This document shows, in pieces, positions 34,945-44,150 of a stretch of 58,672 nt of DNA. This DNA comes from DAOPZC01 sp035353175 (GTDB taxonomy: Bacteria > Verrucomicrobiota > Kiritimatiellia > RFP12 > UBA1067), in assembly GCA_035353175.1 (NCBI GenBank), contig DAOPZC010000025.1:1-58672 (forward strand), written 5' to 3'. Every line of letters starts with the position of its first letter. Position 1 is the stretch's first letter. Under the pieces are notes generated by a model, which did not search any database, had not been told where the DNA came from, and saw only the letters and a program-made list of their open reading frames with translations. Made by a program: the position numbers and the translations under genes.

Positions 34945-34951
34945 GGGCAAC

Positions 34952-37288
34952 ATGAAAAGGTGGTATTCCGCTCGAGCCTTGGGGATGCGCAAACGGCTGA
35001 TCGCTGTGGCGTGCGCGGCCCTGGGTACCTGTCTGGCCGCCGCGCCCGCGGCGGAAGAGTCCTATGTCTTCGCCTTCTTCCGGGGCAATGGCGAGGCGGG
35101 CGTGCATCTGGCGCTGAGCGAAGACGCCCTCAATTGGCGCGAGGTCAACGGCGGCAGGCCAGTGCTGATCCCCCGCGTGGGAGGGCGACTCATGCGCGAC
35201 CCCCGCGTGTGCCGCGGTCCGGACGGCGTCTACCACATGGTCTGGACCTCCTCTTGGAAAGACAAGGGATTCGGCGTCGCGCATTCGACGAACCTGCTCG
35301 ACTGGTCGGAACAGCGCTTCGTGCCGGTGAACGATGATGAGCCCAAAGCCCGCAACACCTGGGCGCCGGAGATCATCTACGACGCGGCCGGCGCGCAGTA
35401 TGTGGTGCTCTGGGCGACGACCGTCGAGGGGCTCTATGCGGAGACTCATGGCAACAAGGAGGGTGGGCTCAACCACCGCATTTATGCGACCACGACGCGC
35501 GATTTCGAAAGCTGGTCGCCCCGGCGCCTCGCCTACGACGGCGGCTTCAATGTGATCGACGCATTCCCTTTCAAAAAAGACAACCGATACGGGCTGGTGG
35601 TGAAGGACGAAACGGCTGAGCCGGTCGCGGCGAAGAACCTGCATGTGGTCTGGTCGAAGGGTGGCCTGTTCGGCCCTTGGGAGCCGGCCGCACCCGCCTT
35701 CACCGACAACCGCGAGGCGTGGGCCGAGGTTCCCGCCGTGATTCAGGTCGGAGAGCGCTGGCTGGTGTATTACGACAAATACAACAAAGGGGGCTACGGC
35801 GCGGTTGAAACGCGGGACTTCGCGACGTTCGCGCCGGTCCGCGTCGCGCTGCCGAAGGGCATCAGGCACGGGACCGTGGTCGCGGTGGACAGCGCCACGG
35901 CGGCCGGGCTGAAGGCGGCCGGCCGTCGCGTCGAGTGGAATCCGGTCATCCCCGACACCGTGGCTGATCCGACGGTGGTGAACTTCGACGGGACCTACTA
36001 CCTGTACGCCACGACCGATGTCGACCAGGAACTGCGCGTCTCGGGCATCCCCGTGGTCTGGAAATCGACCGACCTGCTCAACTGGTCGTTCGATGGCGCG
36101 CTCATGCCCGACGTGGACTGGACCGCGCCCGACCGCAAATATTGGGCGCCCGGGCGCGTGCTGCGGCGACAGGAAGGCGGCGCGTGGAAGTACTTCCTCT
36201 TCTTCACCTGTGAGGGGCCGACCTACGTGGCCGTGGCCGACCGGCCGGACGGGCCGTTCAAGCTCGCGAACGGCACCAACGACGAGATCGGACGCGCCCC
36301 GTCCAAAGGAGTCGTTCCGGATATCGACGGCTGCCCCTATGTGGACGACAACGGCGACGCCTACATCTTCTGGCGGAAGCGCCGGGCCGCCCGTTTGCGG
36401 AGCGACTGGCTAGGGATCGAAGGCTCGCCGGTGACGCTGAGCACCCGCTGCGGCGCATATTCGGAGGGGCCCTTCATGATCAAGCGCAGCGGCGTGTACT
36501 ACTACTTCTACACCCTTTCCGGGCACGTGGATTACCGCAACGCCTACCTCATGAGTACGGTTTCGCCGCTGGGCCCCTTCACCACGCCCGACGAGGACGT
36601 GGTGGTGCGCTCCGACCTGGCGGGCGGGGTGTGGGGGCCCGGGCACGGCTTTGCGTTCGAGGCGCCCGGCCGGGACGAGTGGTATTTCGCCTACCTCGAG
36701 TTCGGCATGGGCGGCACCACGCGGCAGGTTTTCATCGACCGCATGATGTTCAACGCCGACGGGACGGTCCGGCCGGTGCAGGTCTCGCGGCGCGGCCTCG
36801 GGCCGGTCGCGGAGCTCCGCGATCCCGGCAATTTGGCGGAAGGCGCGGCGACGGAGACCTCCAGCGCCCGTCCCGTGAGGATCTCGAAGGGGCGCATGGC
36901 CCCCATTGGATATGCGGGCGATGCGCCCAACGGCGCAGAGCTGCTGCGGGCGGAGTCGTACAGCGGCGCGAATGCGACGGACGGCAGCAACGGCACCCGC
37001 TGGTGGGCCGACGCCAAGGACGCGTCGCCCTGGTTCTGCGTGGACTTGGTAGCCGTGCGCGAGGTCGGCCGCTGCGAGATGGCCTTCATCTTTCCGACCC
37101 GCGGCCACGCCTGGCGGCTGGAGCGCTCGGAGGACGGCCTTGCCTGGCAGACGTGCGGCGTACAGCCCGATCCGGTCGCACGCTCGCCGCATGTGGCTGA
37201 AGATGTTGGACGGGCACGCTATCTGCGTGTTAGGATCACGGCCGGCGAAGCCGGACTGTGGGCCTTCAAGGCTTTTCAAAAACGCTGA
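34952..37288 (+). CDS. Secreted tandem GH43-like protein with C-terminal F5/8 type C domain
   Basis: Exported protein of 778 residues (767 if the ATG at 34985, which gives a tidier signal peptide, is used). Residues ~30-320 form a first five-bladed propeller with MRDPRVCRGPDGVYHMVW and NTWAPEIIYDAAG, but its expected Glu acid position reads NVIDAFPFKKD, so it may be inactive or use a variant residue. Residues ~325-640 form a second GH43 propeller with TVADPTVVNFDGTYYLYAT (Asp), VPDIDGCPYVDDNGDAYIFW (Asp) and AYSEGPFMIKRSGVYYYFY (Glu), a complete set. Residues ~660-778 are a discoidin-type carbohydrate-binding domain. Arabinanase or arabinofuranosidase activity is expected. Either start lacks a Shine-Dalgarno, and the first ATG is only seven bases from the -10 box. 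Confidence 0.85.
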   Translation: MKRWYSARALGMRKRLIAVACAALGTCLAAAPAAEESYVFAFFRGNGEAGVHLALSEDALNWREVNGGRPVLIPRVGGRLMRDPRVCRGPDGVYHMVWTSSWKDKGFGVAHSTNLLDWSEQRFVPVNDDEPKARNTWAPEIIYDAAGAQYVVLWATTVEGLYAETHGNKEGGLNHRIYATTTRDFESWSPRRLAYDGGFNVIDAFPFKKDNRYGLVVKDETAEPVAAKNLHVVWSKGGLFGPWEPAAPAFTDNREAWAEVPAVIQVGERWLVYYDKYNKGGYGAVETRDFATFAPVRVALPKGIRHGTVVAVDSATAAGLKAAGRRVEWNPVIPDTVADPTVVNFDGTYYLYATTDVDQELRVSGIPVVWKSTDLLNWSFDGALMPDVDWTAPDRKYWAPGRVLRRQEGGAWKYFLFFTCEGPTYVAVADRPDGPFKLANGTNDEIGRAPSKGVVPDIDGCPYVDDNGDAYIFWRKRRAARLRSDWLGIEGSPVTLSTRCGAYSEGPFMIKRSGVYYYFYTLSGHVDYRNAYLMSTVSPLGPFTTPDEDVVVRSDLAGGVWGPGHGFAFEAPGRDEWYFAYLEFGMGGTTRQVFIDRMMFNADGTVRPVQVSRRGLGPVAELRDPGNLAEGAATETSSARPVRISKGRMAPIGYAGDAPNGAELLRAESYSGANATDGSNGTRWWADAKDASPWFCVDLVAVREVGRCEMAFIFPTRGHAWRLERSEDGLAWQTCGVQPDPVARSPHVAEDVGRARYLRVRITAGEAGLWAFKAFQKR

Positions 37289-37303
37289 ACGAAAGGGCGT
37301 CGT

Positions 37304-39028
37304 ATGTCGATCATGGCACCGTTGGACTGGGCCGTCGTAGCTGGATATTTTGCCGTCTTGGCGGCCGTGGTGATTCTGACGCGGCGTGCGCAGAACACGT
37401 CGGAGGACTTCTTTCTTGGCGGACGGTCAGTCGGCTGGCTGGCGATCGGCGCGTCGATTTTTGCGGCGAACATCGGCTCCGAGCACGTGATCGGGCTGGC
37501 GGGGCAGGGGGCGCGCACCGGTCTGAGCATGGCGCACTGGGAGTTTCACGCCTGGGTGCTGGTGCTGATGGCCTGGGTGTTTCTGCCGTTCTACTACAAC
37601 TCGGGCGTGCAGACCATGCCGGAGTTTCTGGAGCGCCGATTCGGGCCGCGCGCGCGCTGGATCTTGTCACTGGTCTCGCTGGCCGCCTACGTGCTGACCA
37701 AGATTTCGGTGACGGTTTTCGCAGGCGCGCTTTTTTTCGAAGTGATGCTGCCGGAGCTTTCGTTCAAGGTCGGCGAAACGGTGGTCAGCTCGTTCTGGAT
37801 CGGCGCCTTCACCACCGTGACGCTGGCCGGCGTTTACGCCTCGTTCGGAGGGTTGCTGGCGGTCGTCTACACGGACCTCGTGCAGACGGGCATCATTCTG
37901 GCGGGCTCGCTCTGCGTCACGTTCTTCTCGCTGAGCAAGTTAGGTTCCACGGTTGAGAACGGCACGGTCTTCAGCGGCTGGGGCGTGCTGAAGGCGACGC
38001 TGAAAGCGAAACCCGAGGTGGTCGACGCCTTTTCCCTGTGGCATCCGCTCTCGCATCCGACGCTGCCGTGGCTGGGCGTGGTGGTGGCGTCGATCACGAT
38101 CGGCGTCTGGTACTGGTGCACCGATCAGTTCATCATCCAGCGCACGCTCTCCGCGCGCAACATGACGCACGCGCGGCGCGGCGCGCTCTGGGGCGGACTG
38201 CTCAAGCTGACGCCGGTTTTCATCTTTCTCGTGCCCGGCATGCTGGGCTACGCGCTGCACGAGCATGGATTGATCCGCATCCCGTTGGACAAGGCGGGCG
38301 GGATCGACAGCGACAAAGTGTTTCCGACCTTGGTCACGTCGTTGCTGCCGACCGGCTTCCGGGGATTGGTTGTGGCGGGACTTGTCGCGGCTTTGATGAG
38401 TTCGCTGGCCAGCCTCTTCAACTCGGTGGCGACCCTCTTCACCGTGGACGTGTACAAGAAACTGCACGCGGGGGTGTCCGAACGCTGGCTGGTGCACATC
38501 GGCCGCATCACCACGGTGGTGATGACCGGGCTCGGTTTGGTCTGGGTGCCCATCATGAAGGCGGTTTCAGGCGGCGGTCTCTACCAGTACATCCAGTCGG
38601 TGCAGAGCTTTCTGGCGCCCCCGATCGTGGCGGTCTTTCTCTTGGGTCTCTGCTGGAAGCGGTCCAACCTGCGAGGTGCGGTCTGGGGGCTGTCGCTCGG
38701 CTTCTTCATCGGCATGGCCAAGCTGACGGTCAACGCGCTTTTTCGGAACGGGACTCCGGGAACGTTCATGTTCCGCGTGGCGAACTTCCAAGATTTCTAT
38801 TTCTCGGGGATCCTGTTGCTCCTCAGCCTGCTGATCGTCGCTGTCTCGTCGCTGACCGCGCCCGCGCCCGATGAGACCGCGATCAAGGGCGCCTGCTTCA
38901 GCACGCTGGACGCCGAGTATCGCCGCGCCAACCGCGCCAGCTGGAACAAGGTCGACGTGGTGGCGTCGTGCGTGGTCGTCGGCCTCGTGATCTGCGCTTA
39001 CGCTTACTTCTGGACCTGGCTGAAGTAG
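37304..39028 (+). CDS. Sodium/sugar symporter (SSS family, SGLT-like)
   Basis: Inner-membrane sodium-coupled sugar transporter of 574 residues with 13-14 hydrophobic helices. The N-terminus reads DWAVVAGYFAVLAAVVILTRR. It is followed by the SGLT-type DFFLGGRSVGWLAIGASIFAANIGSEHVIGLAG, VFLPFYYNSGVQTMPEFLERRFG and WYWCTDQFIIQRTLSARN, all typical of the glucose/galactose/arabinose branch. The C-terminal loop (ACFSTLDAEYRRANRASWNKVD) also matches that branch. GAAAGGG precedes the ATG, 15 bases after the GH43 stop. As the only transporter in the locus it probably imports released L-arabinose. No TonB-dependent SusC/SusD pair or ABC importer is seen. Confidence 0.92.
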   Translation: MSIMAPLDWAVVAGYFAVLAAVVILTRRAQNTSEDFFLGGRSVGWLAIGASIFAANIGSEHVIGLAGQGARTGLSMAHWEFHAWVLVLMAWVFLPFYYNSGVQTMPEFLERRFGPRARWILSLVSLAAYVLTKISVTVFAGALFFEVMLPELSFKVGETVVSSFWIGAFTTVTLAGVYASFGGLLAVVYTDLVQTGIILAGSLCVTFFSLSKLGSTVENGTVFSGWGVLKATLKAKPEVVDAFSLWHPLSHPTLPWLGVVVASITIGVWYWCTDQFIIQRTLSARNMTHARRGALWGGLLKLTPVFIFLVPGMLGYALHEHGLIRIPLDKAGGIDSDKVFPTLVTSLLPTGFRGLVVAGLVAALMSSLASLFNSVATLFTVDVYKKLHAGVSERWLVHIGRITTVVMTGLGLVWVPIMKAVSGGGLYQYIQSVQSFLAPPIVAVFLLGLCWKRSNLRGAVWGLSLGFFIGMAKLTVNALFRNGTPGTFMFRVANFQDFYFSGILLLLSLLIVAVSSLTAPAPDETAIKGACFSTLDAEYRRANRASWNKVDVVASCVVVGLVICAYAYFWTWLK

Positions 39029-39038
39029 GGGTGGAAGA

Positions 39039-39070
39039 AGTTCGTTAGTGCGTGAGTTCGTTAGTTCATG
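39039..39070 (+). repeat. Two 16-bp tandem repeats in an operon gap
   Basis: AGTTCGTTAGTGCGTG (39039-39054) is followed directly by AGTTCGTTAGTTCATG (39055-39070) and a decayed third unit (AGTTTGATCGTTGAGCGTT, 39071 on). They fill the gap between the symporter and GH51 genes. Confidence 0.7.
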
Positions 39071-39121
39071 AGTTTGATCGTTGAGCGTTCATGAGGTCAG
39101 TCGTGACGAGAAGGACGTGAG

Positions 39122-41629
39122 GTGAAAATGAGAGGGTTGATGATCGCTTTGTGCATGGCCGTGACGGCCACGGCTTGGTCGCAGCAGCAGCTCGCGGTGA
39201 CGGTGCGAGCGGATCGTCCGGGGCATGCGATCCCGCGGACACTGTACGGTATTTTTTTTGAGGACATCAACTACGCGGCGGACGGCGGGCTCTATCCCGA
39301 GCTGATCGCCAACCGCGGCTTCGACTGGCGCACGCGCGAGCCCGAGGCGTGGGAGCGCGAGTGGCGCGGCGAGGCGATGGGTCGCGTGTCGCTCCAGGGC
39401 GCATACCCGGTGCACCCGAACACGTGGCAATACCTGCGCATTGAGTGTTATGCCCCCGGCGAAGGCGCGGGGGTCGTCAACCGCGGTTTCGGCGGGATCG
39501 CGGTTGAGAAGGGCAAAACCTACGACCTTTCGTTCTACGCCCGGCCTCACGCCGGCTACGCGGGCGGTCTGACCCTCCGTCTGGAGACGCCCGACAAGCA
39601 GTCGCTGGCCGCCTACCGCATTGAAAAGGGGGCGTGGAAAAGCGGCCCGTCGGACAACCCGGTGTCACCCGCCGCCTCGCCGCTTGACACGCCGCCGCCT
39701 CCTGCGTGGGTGAAGTACGAAGCGGTGCTGGTCTCCGGCACGACCGCGACGAACGCCCAGCTGGCGGTTCTGTTGGACGCGACGGGAACAGTCGACCTCG
39801 ACTTCCTGTCGCTCTATCCGCGCGACACCTTCAACGGCCGCAAAAACGGACTGCGTCCCGACTTGATGCGGCTGCTCAAAGAGATGAAGCCCGCCACCTT
39901 GCGGTTTCCCGGCGGCTGCGTGGTTGAAGGGGGCGACTTCGAGACGATGTACCATTGGAAACGCACCGTCGGGCCGCTCGAGCGTCGCGCGCTCAACTGG
40001 AACCGCTGGGGCTATTGGCAGTCGCACGGACTGGGCTTTTTCGAGTATTTTCAGCTCGCCGAAGACATCGGCGCGGAGCCGTTGCCCATTTTGGCGGCAG
40101 GCATGACCTGCCAGTTCAAAAAGCCGGTCGAATGCATTCCGCTCGGGAGCTTGGACGGGGTGATCCAGAACGCGTTGGACCTGATCGAATTCGCCAACGG
40201 CGCCCCGGATACGACGTGGGGACGCGTGCGCGCCGACATGGGACATCCCGCGCCTTTCAACATGAAGTACGTGGGCATCGGCAACGAAAACTGGGACACC
40301 CTTTTCCTCGACCGTTACGCGGTGATCGCGAAAGCCGTGAAGGCCAAGCATCCCGAGATCACGATCATCTCGTCTGCCGGTGCCGCGCCGGAAGGCGAGA
40401 TGTTCGAGCTGGCGTGGAGCCGGTTGCCCGGCCTCAAGGCGGAGCTAGTGGACGAGCACTACTACAAGCCACCCGAATGGTTTCTGGCGCAGGCGACCCG
40501 CTATGACGGGTATGACCGCAGCGGGCCGAAGGTGTACGTGGGCGAGTATGCCTGCCACACCCGCGACCGCAAGAACAACCTCCAGGCCGCGCTCTGCGAA
40601 GCCGCCGCGATGACCGGGTTCGAGCGCAACTCAGACGTCGTGCGCATGGCGGCCTATGCGCCGCTCTTCAACAAGATCGGCAACACGCAGTGGAACGTCG
40701 ACCTCATCTGGTTCGACAACACGAGCGCCTTCTGCACGCCCTCGTATTATGTGCAGAAGCTTTTCATGAACAACTTGCCTGACGTGCTGCTGCCGGTCGA
40801 GGTTCCCGATAACGAAACGCCCGTGCCCGCCGCCGGCACCATCGGGCTCCACACGTGGCACACCTCGGCCGAATTTAAGGATCTCCGCGTGACGCGCGGA
40901 GCGGAGACGCTCTATGCCTACGACCCGCAGGCGGGGCTCAAAGGCTGGTCAAAAGCGAAAGAGGGGGCGTGGGAGGCGAAAGACGGAGTGCTGAGGCAAA
41001 AGGACGCAGACGCTCAAGACACGGTGACCAGCTTTATCGCCGGAAGCGCCTGGGACAACTACACGCTCGAGCTGAAGGCCCGAAAACTCGGGGGGCAAGA
41101 GGGCTTCATCATCCGCTTTCGCGACCGGCGCCAGCAGTGTGTGCATTTGAACTTGGGAGGCTGGGACAACCGTGAGCACGGTCTTGAGCAGGGCGCCATG
41201 AACCCGCTCGAGCGCAAGCCCGGAAGCATCGAAACGGGACGGTGGTACAGCATCAAGGTGCAGCTTGAGGGCGAGCGGGTCAAGGCGTGGCTGGACGGCG
41301 AGCAGCTGTTCGACGCGGTGATCAAGAATGAGCTGATGCAGCGCGTCTACGCGGTTGCGGGCCACGACAAGGCCGCGGGCGAGATCGTCGTGAAGTGCGT
41401 CAATCCGTTCGGCGAGCCCCGCCCCATCTCCCTGTGTCTGGCGGGGGCCCGCGTTCCGGCCCAGCAGGCGACGCGCATCACGCTGGCCGGTCAGCCGGAC
41501 GGCCTCAACACGCTTGAAGCGCCGCGGCATGTGGCGCCTATCGAAGACAAGGTCGCGATCGCGGGGCAGACGAGCCCGCTCACGCTGGCGCCGAACTCGC
41601 TGACGGTCTTGCGGATCAAAGCGGAGTGA
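39122..41629 (+). CDS. GH51 alpha-L-arabinofuranosidase with inserted lectin-like domain
   Basis: Exported exo-enzyme of 835 residues removing alpha-L-arabinofuranose from arabinan or arabinoxylan. The signal peptide MKMRGLMIALCMAVTATAWSQ precedes the GH51 start RTLYGIFFEDINYAADGGLYPELIANRGFDW. A carbohydrate-binding-like sandwich (~100-230) precedes the catalytic barrel. The acid/base Glu is in GIGNENWD (~389) and the nucleophile Glu in VYVGEYACHT (~475). Residues ~590-750 hold an extra LamG/concanavalin-like domain (DNYTLELKARKLGGQEGFIIRF) inserted in the C-terminal sandwich, which explains the length. The GTG at 39122 has AAGGA six bases upstream; the ATG at 39128 is a close alternative. 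Confidence 0.93.
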   Translation: MKMRGLMIALCMAVTATAWSQQQLAVTVRADRPGHAIPRTLYGIFFEDINYAADGGLYPELIANRGFDWRTREPEAWEREWRGEAMGRVSLQGAYPVHPNTWQYLRIECYAPGEGAGVVNRGFGGIAVEKGKTYDLSFYARPHAGYAGGLTLRLETPDKQSLAAYRIEKGAWKSGPSDNPVSPAASPLDTPPPPAWVKYEAVLVSGTTATNAQLAVLLDATGTVDLDFLSLYPRDTFNGRKNGLRPDLMRLLKEMKPATLRFPGGCVVEGGDFETMYHWKRTVGPLERRALNWNRWGYWQSHGLGFFEYFQLAEDIGAEPLPILAAGMTCQFKKPVECIPLGSLDGVIQNALDLIEFANGAPDTTWGRVRADMGHPAPFNMKYVGIGNENWDTLFLDRYAVIAKAVKAKHPEITIISSAGAAPEGEMFELAWSRLPGLKAELVDEHYYKPPEWFLAQATRYDGYDRSGPKVYVGEYACHTRDRKNNLQAALCEAAAMTGFERNSDVVRMAAYAPLFNKIGNTQWNVDLIWFDNTSAFCTPSYYVQKLFMNNLPDVLLPVEVPDNETPVPAAGTIGLHTWHTSAEFKDLRVTRGAETLYAYDPQAGLKGWSKAKEGAWEAKDGVLRQKDADAQDTVTSFIAGSAWDNYTLELKARKLGGQEGFIIRFRDRRQQCVHLNLGGWDNREHGLEQGAMNPLERKPGSIETGRWYSIKVQLEGERVKAWLDGEQLFDAVIKNELMQRVYAVAGHDKAAGEIVVKCVNPFGEPRPISLCLAGARVPAQQATRITLAGQPDGLNTLEAPRHVAPIEDKVAIAGQTSPLTLAPNSLTVLRIKAE

Positions 41630-41669
41630 GCCGAAACGCCACGCACTGGAACGCAGAAAGGAGCCTGAT

Positions 41670-43352
41670 ATGGCTGTTTATGCAATCGGTTTGGATTACG
41701 GCACCAACTCGTGCCGCTCGTTGATCGTGAACCTCGAGACGGGCGCCGAGGTCGCATCGCACGTCTACGCATATCCTTCAGGCCACATGGGCGTGGTGGG
41801 GGACCCGCGCGATCCGAATGTGGCGCGGCAGAATCCGGCGGACTACCGCGCCGGCCTGATTGAGATCGTCGTGCAGGGGATTGCGAAAGCTAAGCTCGCA
41901 GACCCCATGTTTTCGGCGGACAACGTGGTCGGCCTGGGCGTTGACACGACGGGCTCGACGCCGATGCCGGTGAACCGCGCAGGCGTCCCTCTGGCCCTGT
42001 TGCCCTGCTTCGAGAACAATCCCAACGCCTATGCCTGGCTCTGGAAGGATCACACGAGCCACGCCGAGGCGGCCGAGATCACGGAGCTCGCGCGGAGCCT
42101 GCGCCCCGCCTATTTGGCCAAATGCGGCGGAACCTACTCGTCCGAGTGGTTCTGGTCTAAGGTGCTCCGCTGCCTGCGCGTCGACCGTCCCGTCTTTGAC
42201 GCGGCGTTCAGCTTCGTCGAACTGTGCGACTGGATCCCCGCGCTGCTGACGGGAAACGAAGATCCGCTGACCATCAAGCGCAGCGTGTGTGCGGCCGGCC
42301 ACAAGGCCCTCTATTCGAAGACGTGGGGCGGACTTCCGGACAAGGCGTTCCTGGCCGCGCTGGACCCTGCTTTGGCCCAATTGCGTGACAGGCTGTATAC
42401 GGTGGCGTACACGGCGGACGTGCCGGCCGGCAAACTCTGTCCCTCCTGGGCGAAAATGCTGGGGCTGCGGACCGATGTGGCGGTCGCCGTCGGCGCTTTC
42501 GACGCGCACATGGGCGCGGTCGGCGCGGGTTGCGAGAGCGGAAAGCTGGCAAAGATCCTCGGCACCAGCACCTGCGACCTGATGGTGGCGCGGAATGATC
42601 GCGAGCTGCGGGACATCCCCGGCGTATGCGGCATCGTCGACGGCTCCGTCATCCCAGGCTATTACGGGATCGAGGCCGGGCAGTCTGCCGTGGGCGACAT
42701 CTTCCTGTGGTTTGTCAACGCCCTGGTGCCGGAGCGCTTCGGCACGACTCCCGCCGACAAGTTCCGCGCTCTCGATGACGCCGCGGCCCAGCTCAAGCCG
42801 GGCGAGAGCGGGCTGCTTGCACTGGACTGGAACAACGGCAACCGGTGCGTGCTGACCGACGTGCGCCTTTCGGGGCTCGTCCTCGGACAAACCCTGCACA
42901 CATCCGCGCCTGAGCTTTATCGGGCGCTGGTCGAAGCCACGGCCTTCGGCGCGAAGATGATCATCGACCGCGTCCGCGAATACGGCGTTCCCGTTGAACA
43001 GGTGCTCAACTGCGGGGGGCTGGCCGTGAAAAGCCCGTTCCTGATGCAGGTCTACGCGGACATCCTGGATATGCCGATGTCGGTCGCCGCTTCGGATCAG
43101 ACCTGCGCGCTGGGGGCCGCCATGTTCGGCGCCGTCGCCGCGGGCACCTTCCGCGACATTCGGGCCGTGCAGCGGCAGGTTTGCCGGATCCGCGACCGCG
43201 TCTATCAGCCGCTCCCGGAAAATGTCGCCGTTTACGCCGAGCTGTTCAAGCTGTACCGGCAGGTTCACGACGGCTTCGGAAGCGCGGCTTGGAGCGGCGG
43301 CATGGCGAACGTGATGAAGGAGCTGATCGCGATCCGGGAGCGGCAGAGATAA
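41670..43352 (+). CDS. araB: Ribulokinase
   Basis: Cytosolic FGGY-family kinase of 560 residues converting L-ribulose to L-ribulose 5-phosphate. It begins AVYAIGLDYGTNSCRSLIVN (phosphate-binding loop) and has the ribulokinase-specific run VDTTGSTPMPVNRAGVPLAL and the KDHTSHAEA motif. It also has GCESGKLAKILGTSTCDL, GIEAGQSAVGDIFLWF and the C-terminal FGGY segment NCGGLAVKSPFLMQVYADI with DQTCALGAAMFGAVAAG. AAAGGAG lies upstream of the ATG. It is directly followed by araD and the isomerase gene, forming the catabolic end of the locus. Confidence 0.97.
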   Translation: MAVYAIGLDYGTNSCRSLIVNLETGAEVASHVYAYPSGHMGVVGDPRDPNVARQNPADYRAGLIEIVVQGIAKAKLADPMFSADNVVGLGVDTTGSTPMPVNRAGVPLALLPCFENNPNAYAWLWKDHTSHAEAAEITELARSLRPAYLAKCGGTYSSEWFWSKVLRCLRVDRPVFDAAFSFVELCDWIPALLTGNEDPLTIKRSVCAAGHKALYSKTWGGLPDKAFLAALDPALAQLRDRLYTVAYTADVPAGKLCPSWAKMLGLRTDVAVAVGAFDAHMGAVGAGCESGKLAKILGTSTCDLMVARNDRELRDIPGVCGIVDGSVIPGYYGIEAGQSAVGDIFLWFVNALVPERFGTTPADKFRALDDAAAQLKPGESGLLALDWNNGNRCVLTDVRLSGLVLGQTLHTSAPELYRALVEATAFGAKMIIDRVREYGVPVEQVLNCGGLAVKSPFLMQVYADILDMPMSVAASDQTCALGAAMFGAVAAGTFRDIRAVQRQVCRIRDRVYQPLPENVAVYAELFKLYRQVHDGFGSAAWSGGMANVMKELIAIRERQR

Positions 43353-43420
43353 CAGGGACGGGCGACGGAGTCGAGGGAATCGATTGATTCGATTCAGCCG
43401 ATTCTCTCGAGAAAGACAAC

Positions 43421-44119
43421 ATGCTTGAAACACTCAAAGAGATGGTCTGTGCGGCGAACCTGGAACTGGTCCGCCAAGGGCTGGTCACGCTGACCTGGGG
43501 CAACGTGAGCGGCATTGACCGCACGCGCGGCCTTGTGGCGATCAAGCCGAGTGGCGTTCCCTATGACCGGCTGACGCCGGAAGCGATCGTCCTGACCGAT
43601 CTGGACGGCCGCTTGGTAGAGGGGCGTTTCGCGCCTTCTTCAGACACGCCGACACATCTTTGCCTCTATCGGGCGTTCGCCGAAATCGGAGGGGTGGTCC
43701 ACACCCACAGTCCTTATGCCACGGCGTTTGCGCAGGCCGGCCGCGAGATCCCTTGCCTCGGCACGACGCACGCCGACCATTTCTACGGCGCGGTGCCGGC
43801 GGCCCGCATGCCCACGGAGCAGGAGGTCGGCGACCGCTACGAGCACGCCATCGGAGCGCTGATCGTCGAACGCTTCCACGGCATCGATCCGAACGCCGTG
43901 CCCGGCGTTCTGGCCGCCGGACACGGCCCCTTCGTCTGGGGCGCGGACCCGCGCAAAGCGGTCGAGAACGCGGTGGCCCTTGAGTCGGTCGCACAGATGG
44001 CGGCAACCACGCTCATGCTGTGCCCCGACGCGCCTCCGCTGCCGGGCTACCTTCTCGACAAGCACTACGGCCGCAAACACGGTCCCGGCGCTTATTACGG
44101 GCAAAAGGAACGGCTGTAG
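43421..44119 (+). CDS. araD: L-ribulose-5-phosphate 4-epimerase
   Basis: Cytosolic zinc-dependent class II aldolase-like epimerase of 232 residues producing D-xylulose 5-phosphate. It has the substrate loop WGNVSGIDRTRG, the phosphate-binding KPSGVPYD, the SSDTPTHLCLYRAF helix, the metal ligands in GGVVHTHSPYATAFAQ, the AraD-specific CLGTTHADHFYGAVP and the third metal histidine in AAGHGPFVWG. A 68-bp gap follows araB, filled by short GATTC-rich repeats; the ribosome-binding site is weak (GAGAAAG). Confidence 0.96.
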   Translation: MLETLKEMVCAANLELVRQGLVTLTWGNVSGIDRTRGLVAIKPSGVPYDRLTPEAIVLTDLDGRLVEGRFAPSSDTPTHLCLYRAFAEIGGVVHTHSPYATAFAQAGREIPCLGTTHADHFYGAVPAARMPTEQEVGDRYEHAIGALIVERFHGIDPNAVPGVLAAGHGPFVWGADPRKAVENAVALESVAQMAATTLMLCPDAPPLPGYLLDKHYGRKHGPGAYYGQKERL

Positions 44120-44150
44120 CCTGGACAACCCGTTTTCACAAGGAGACAAC

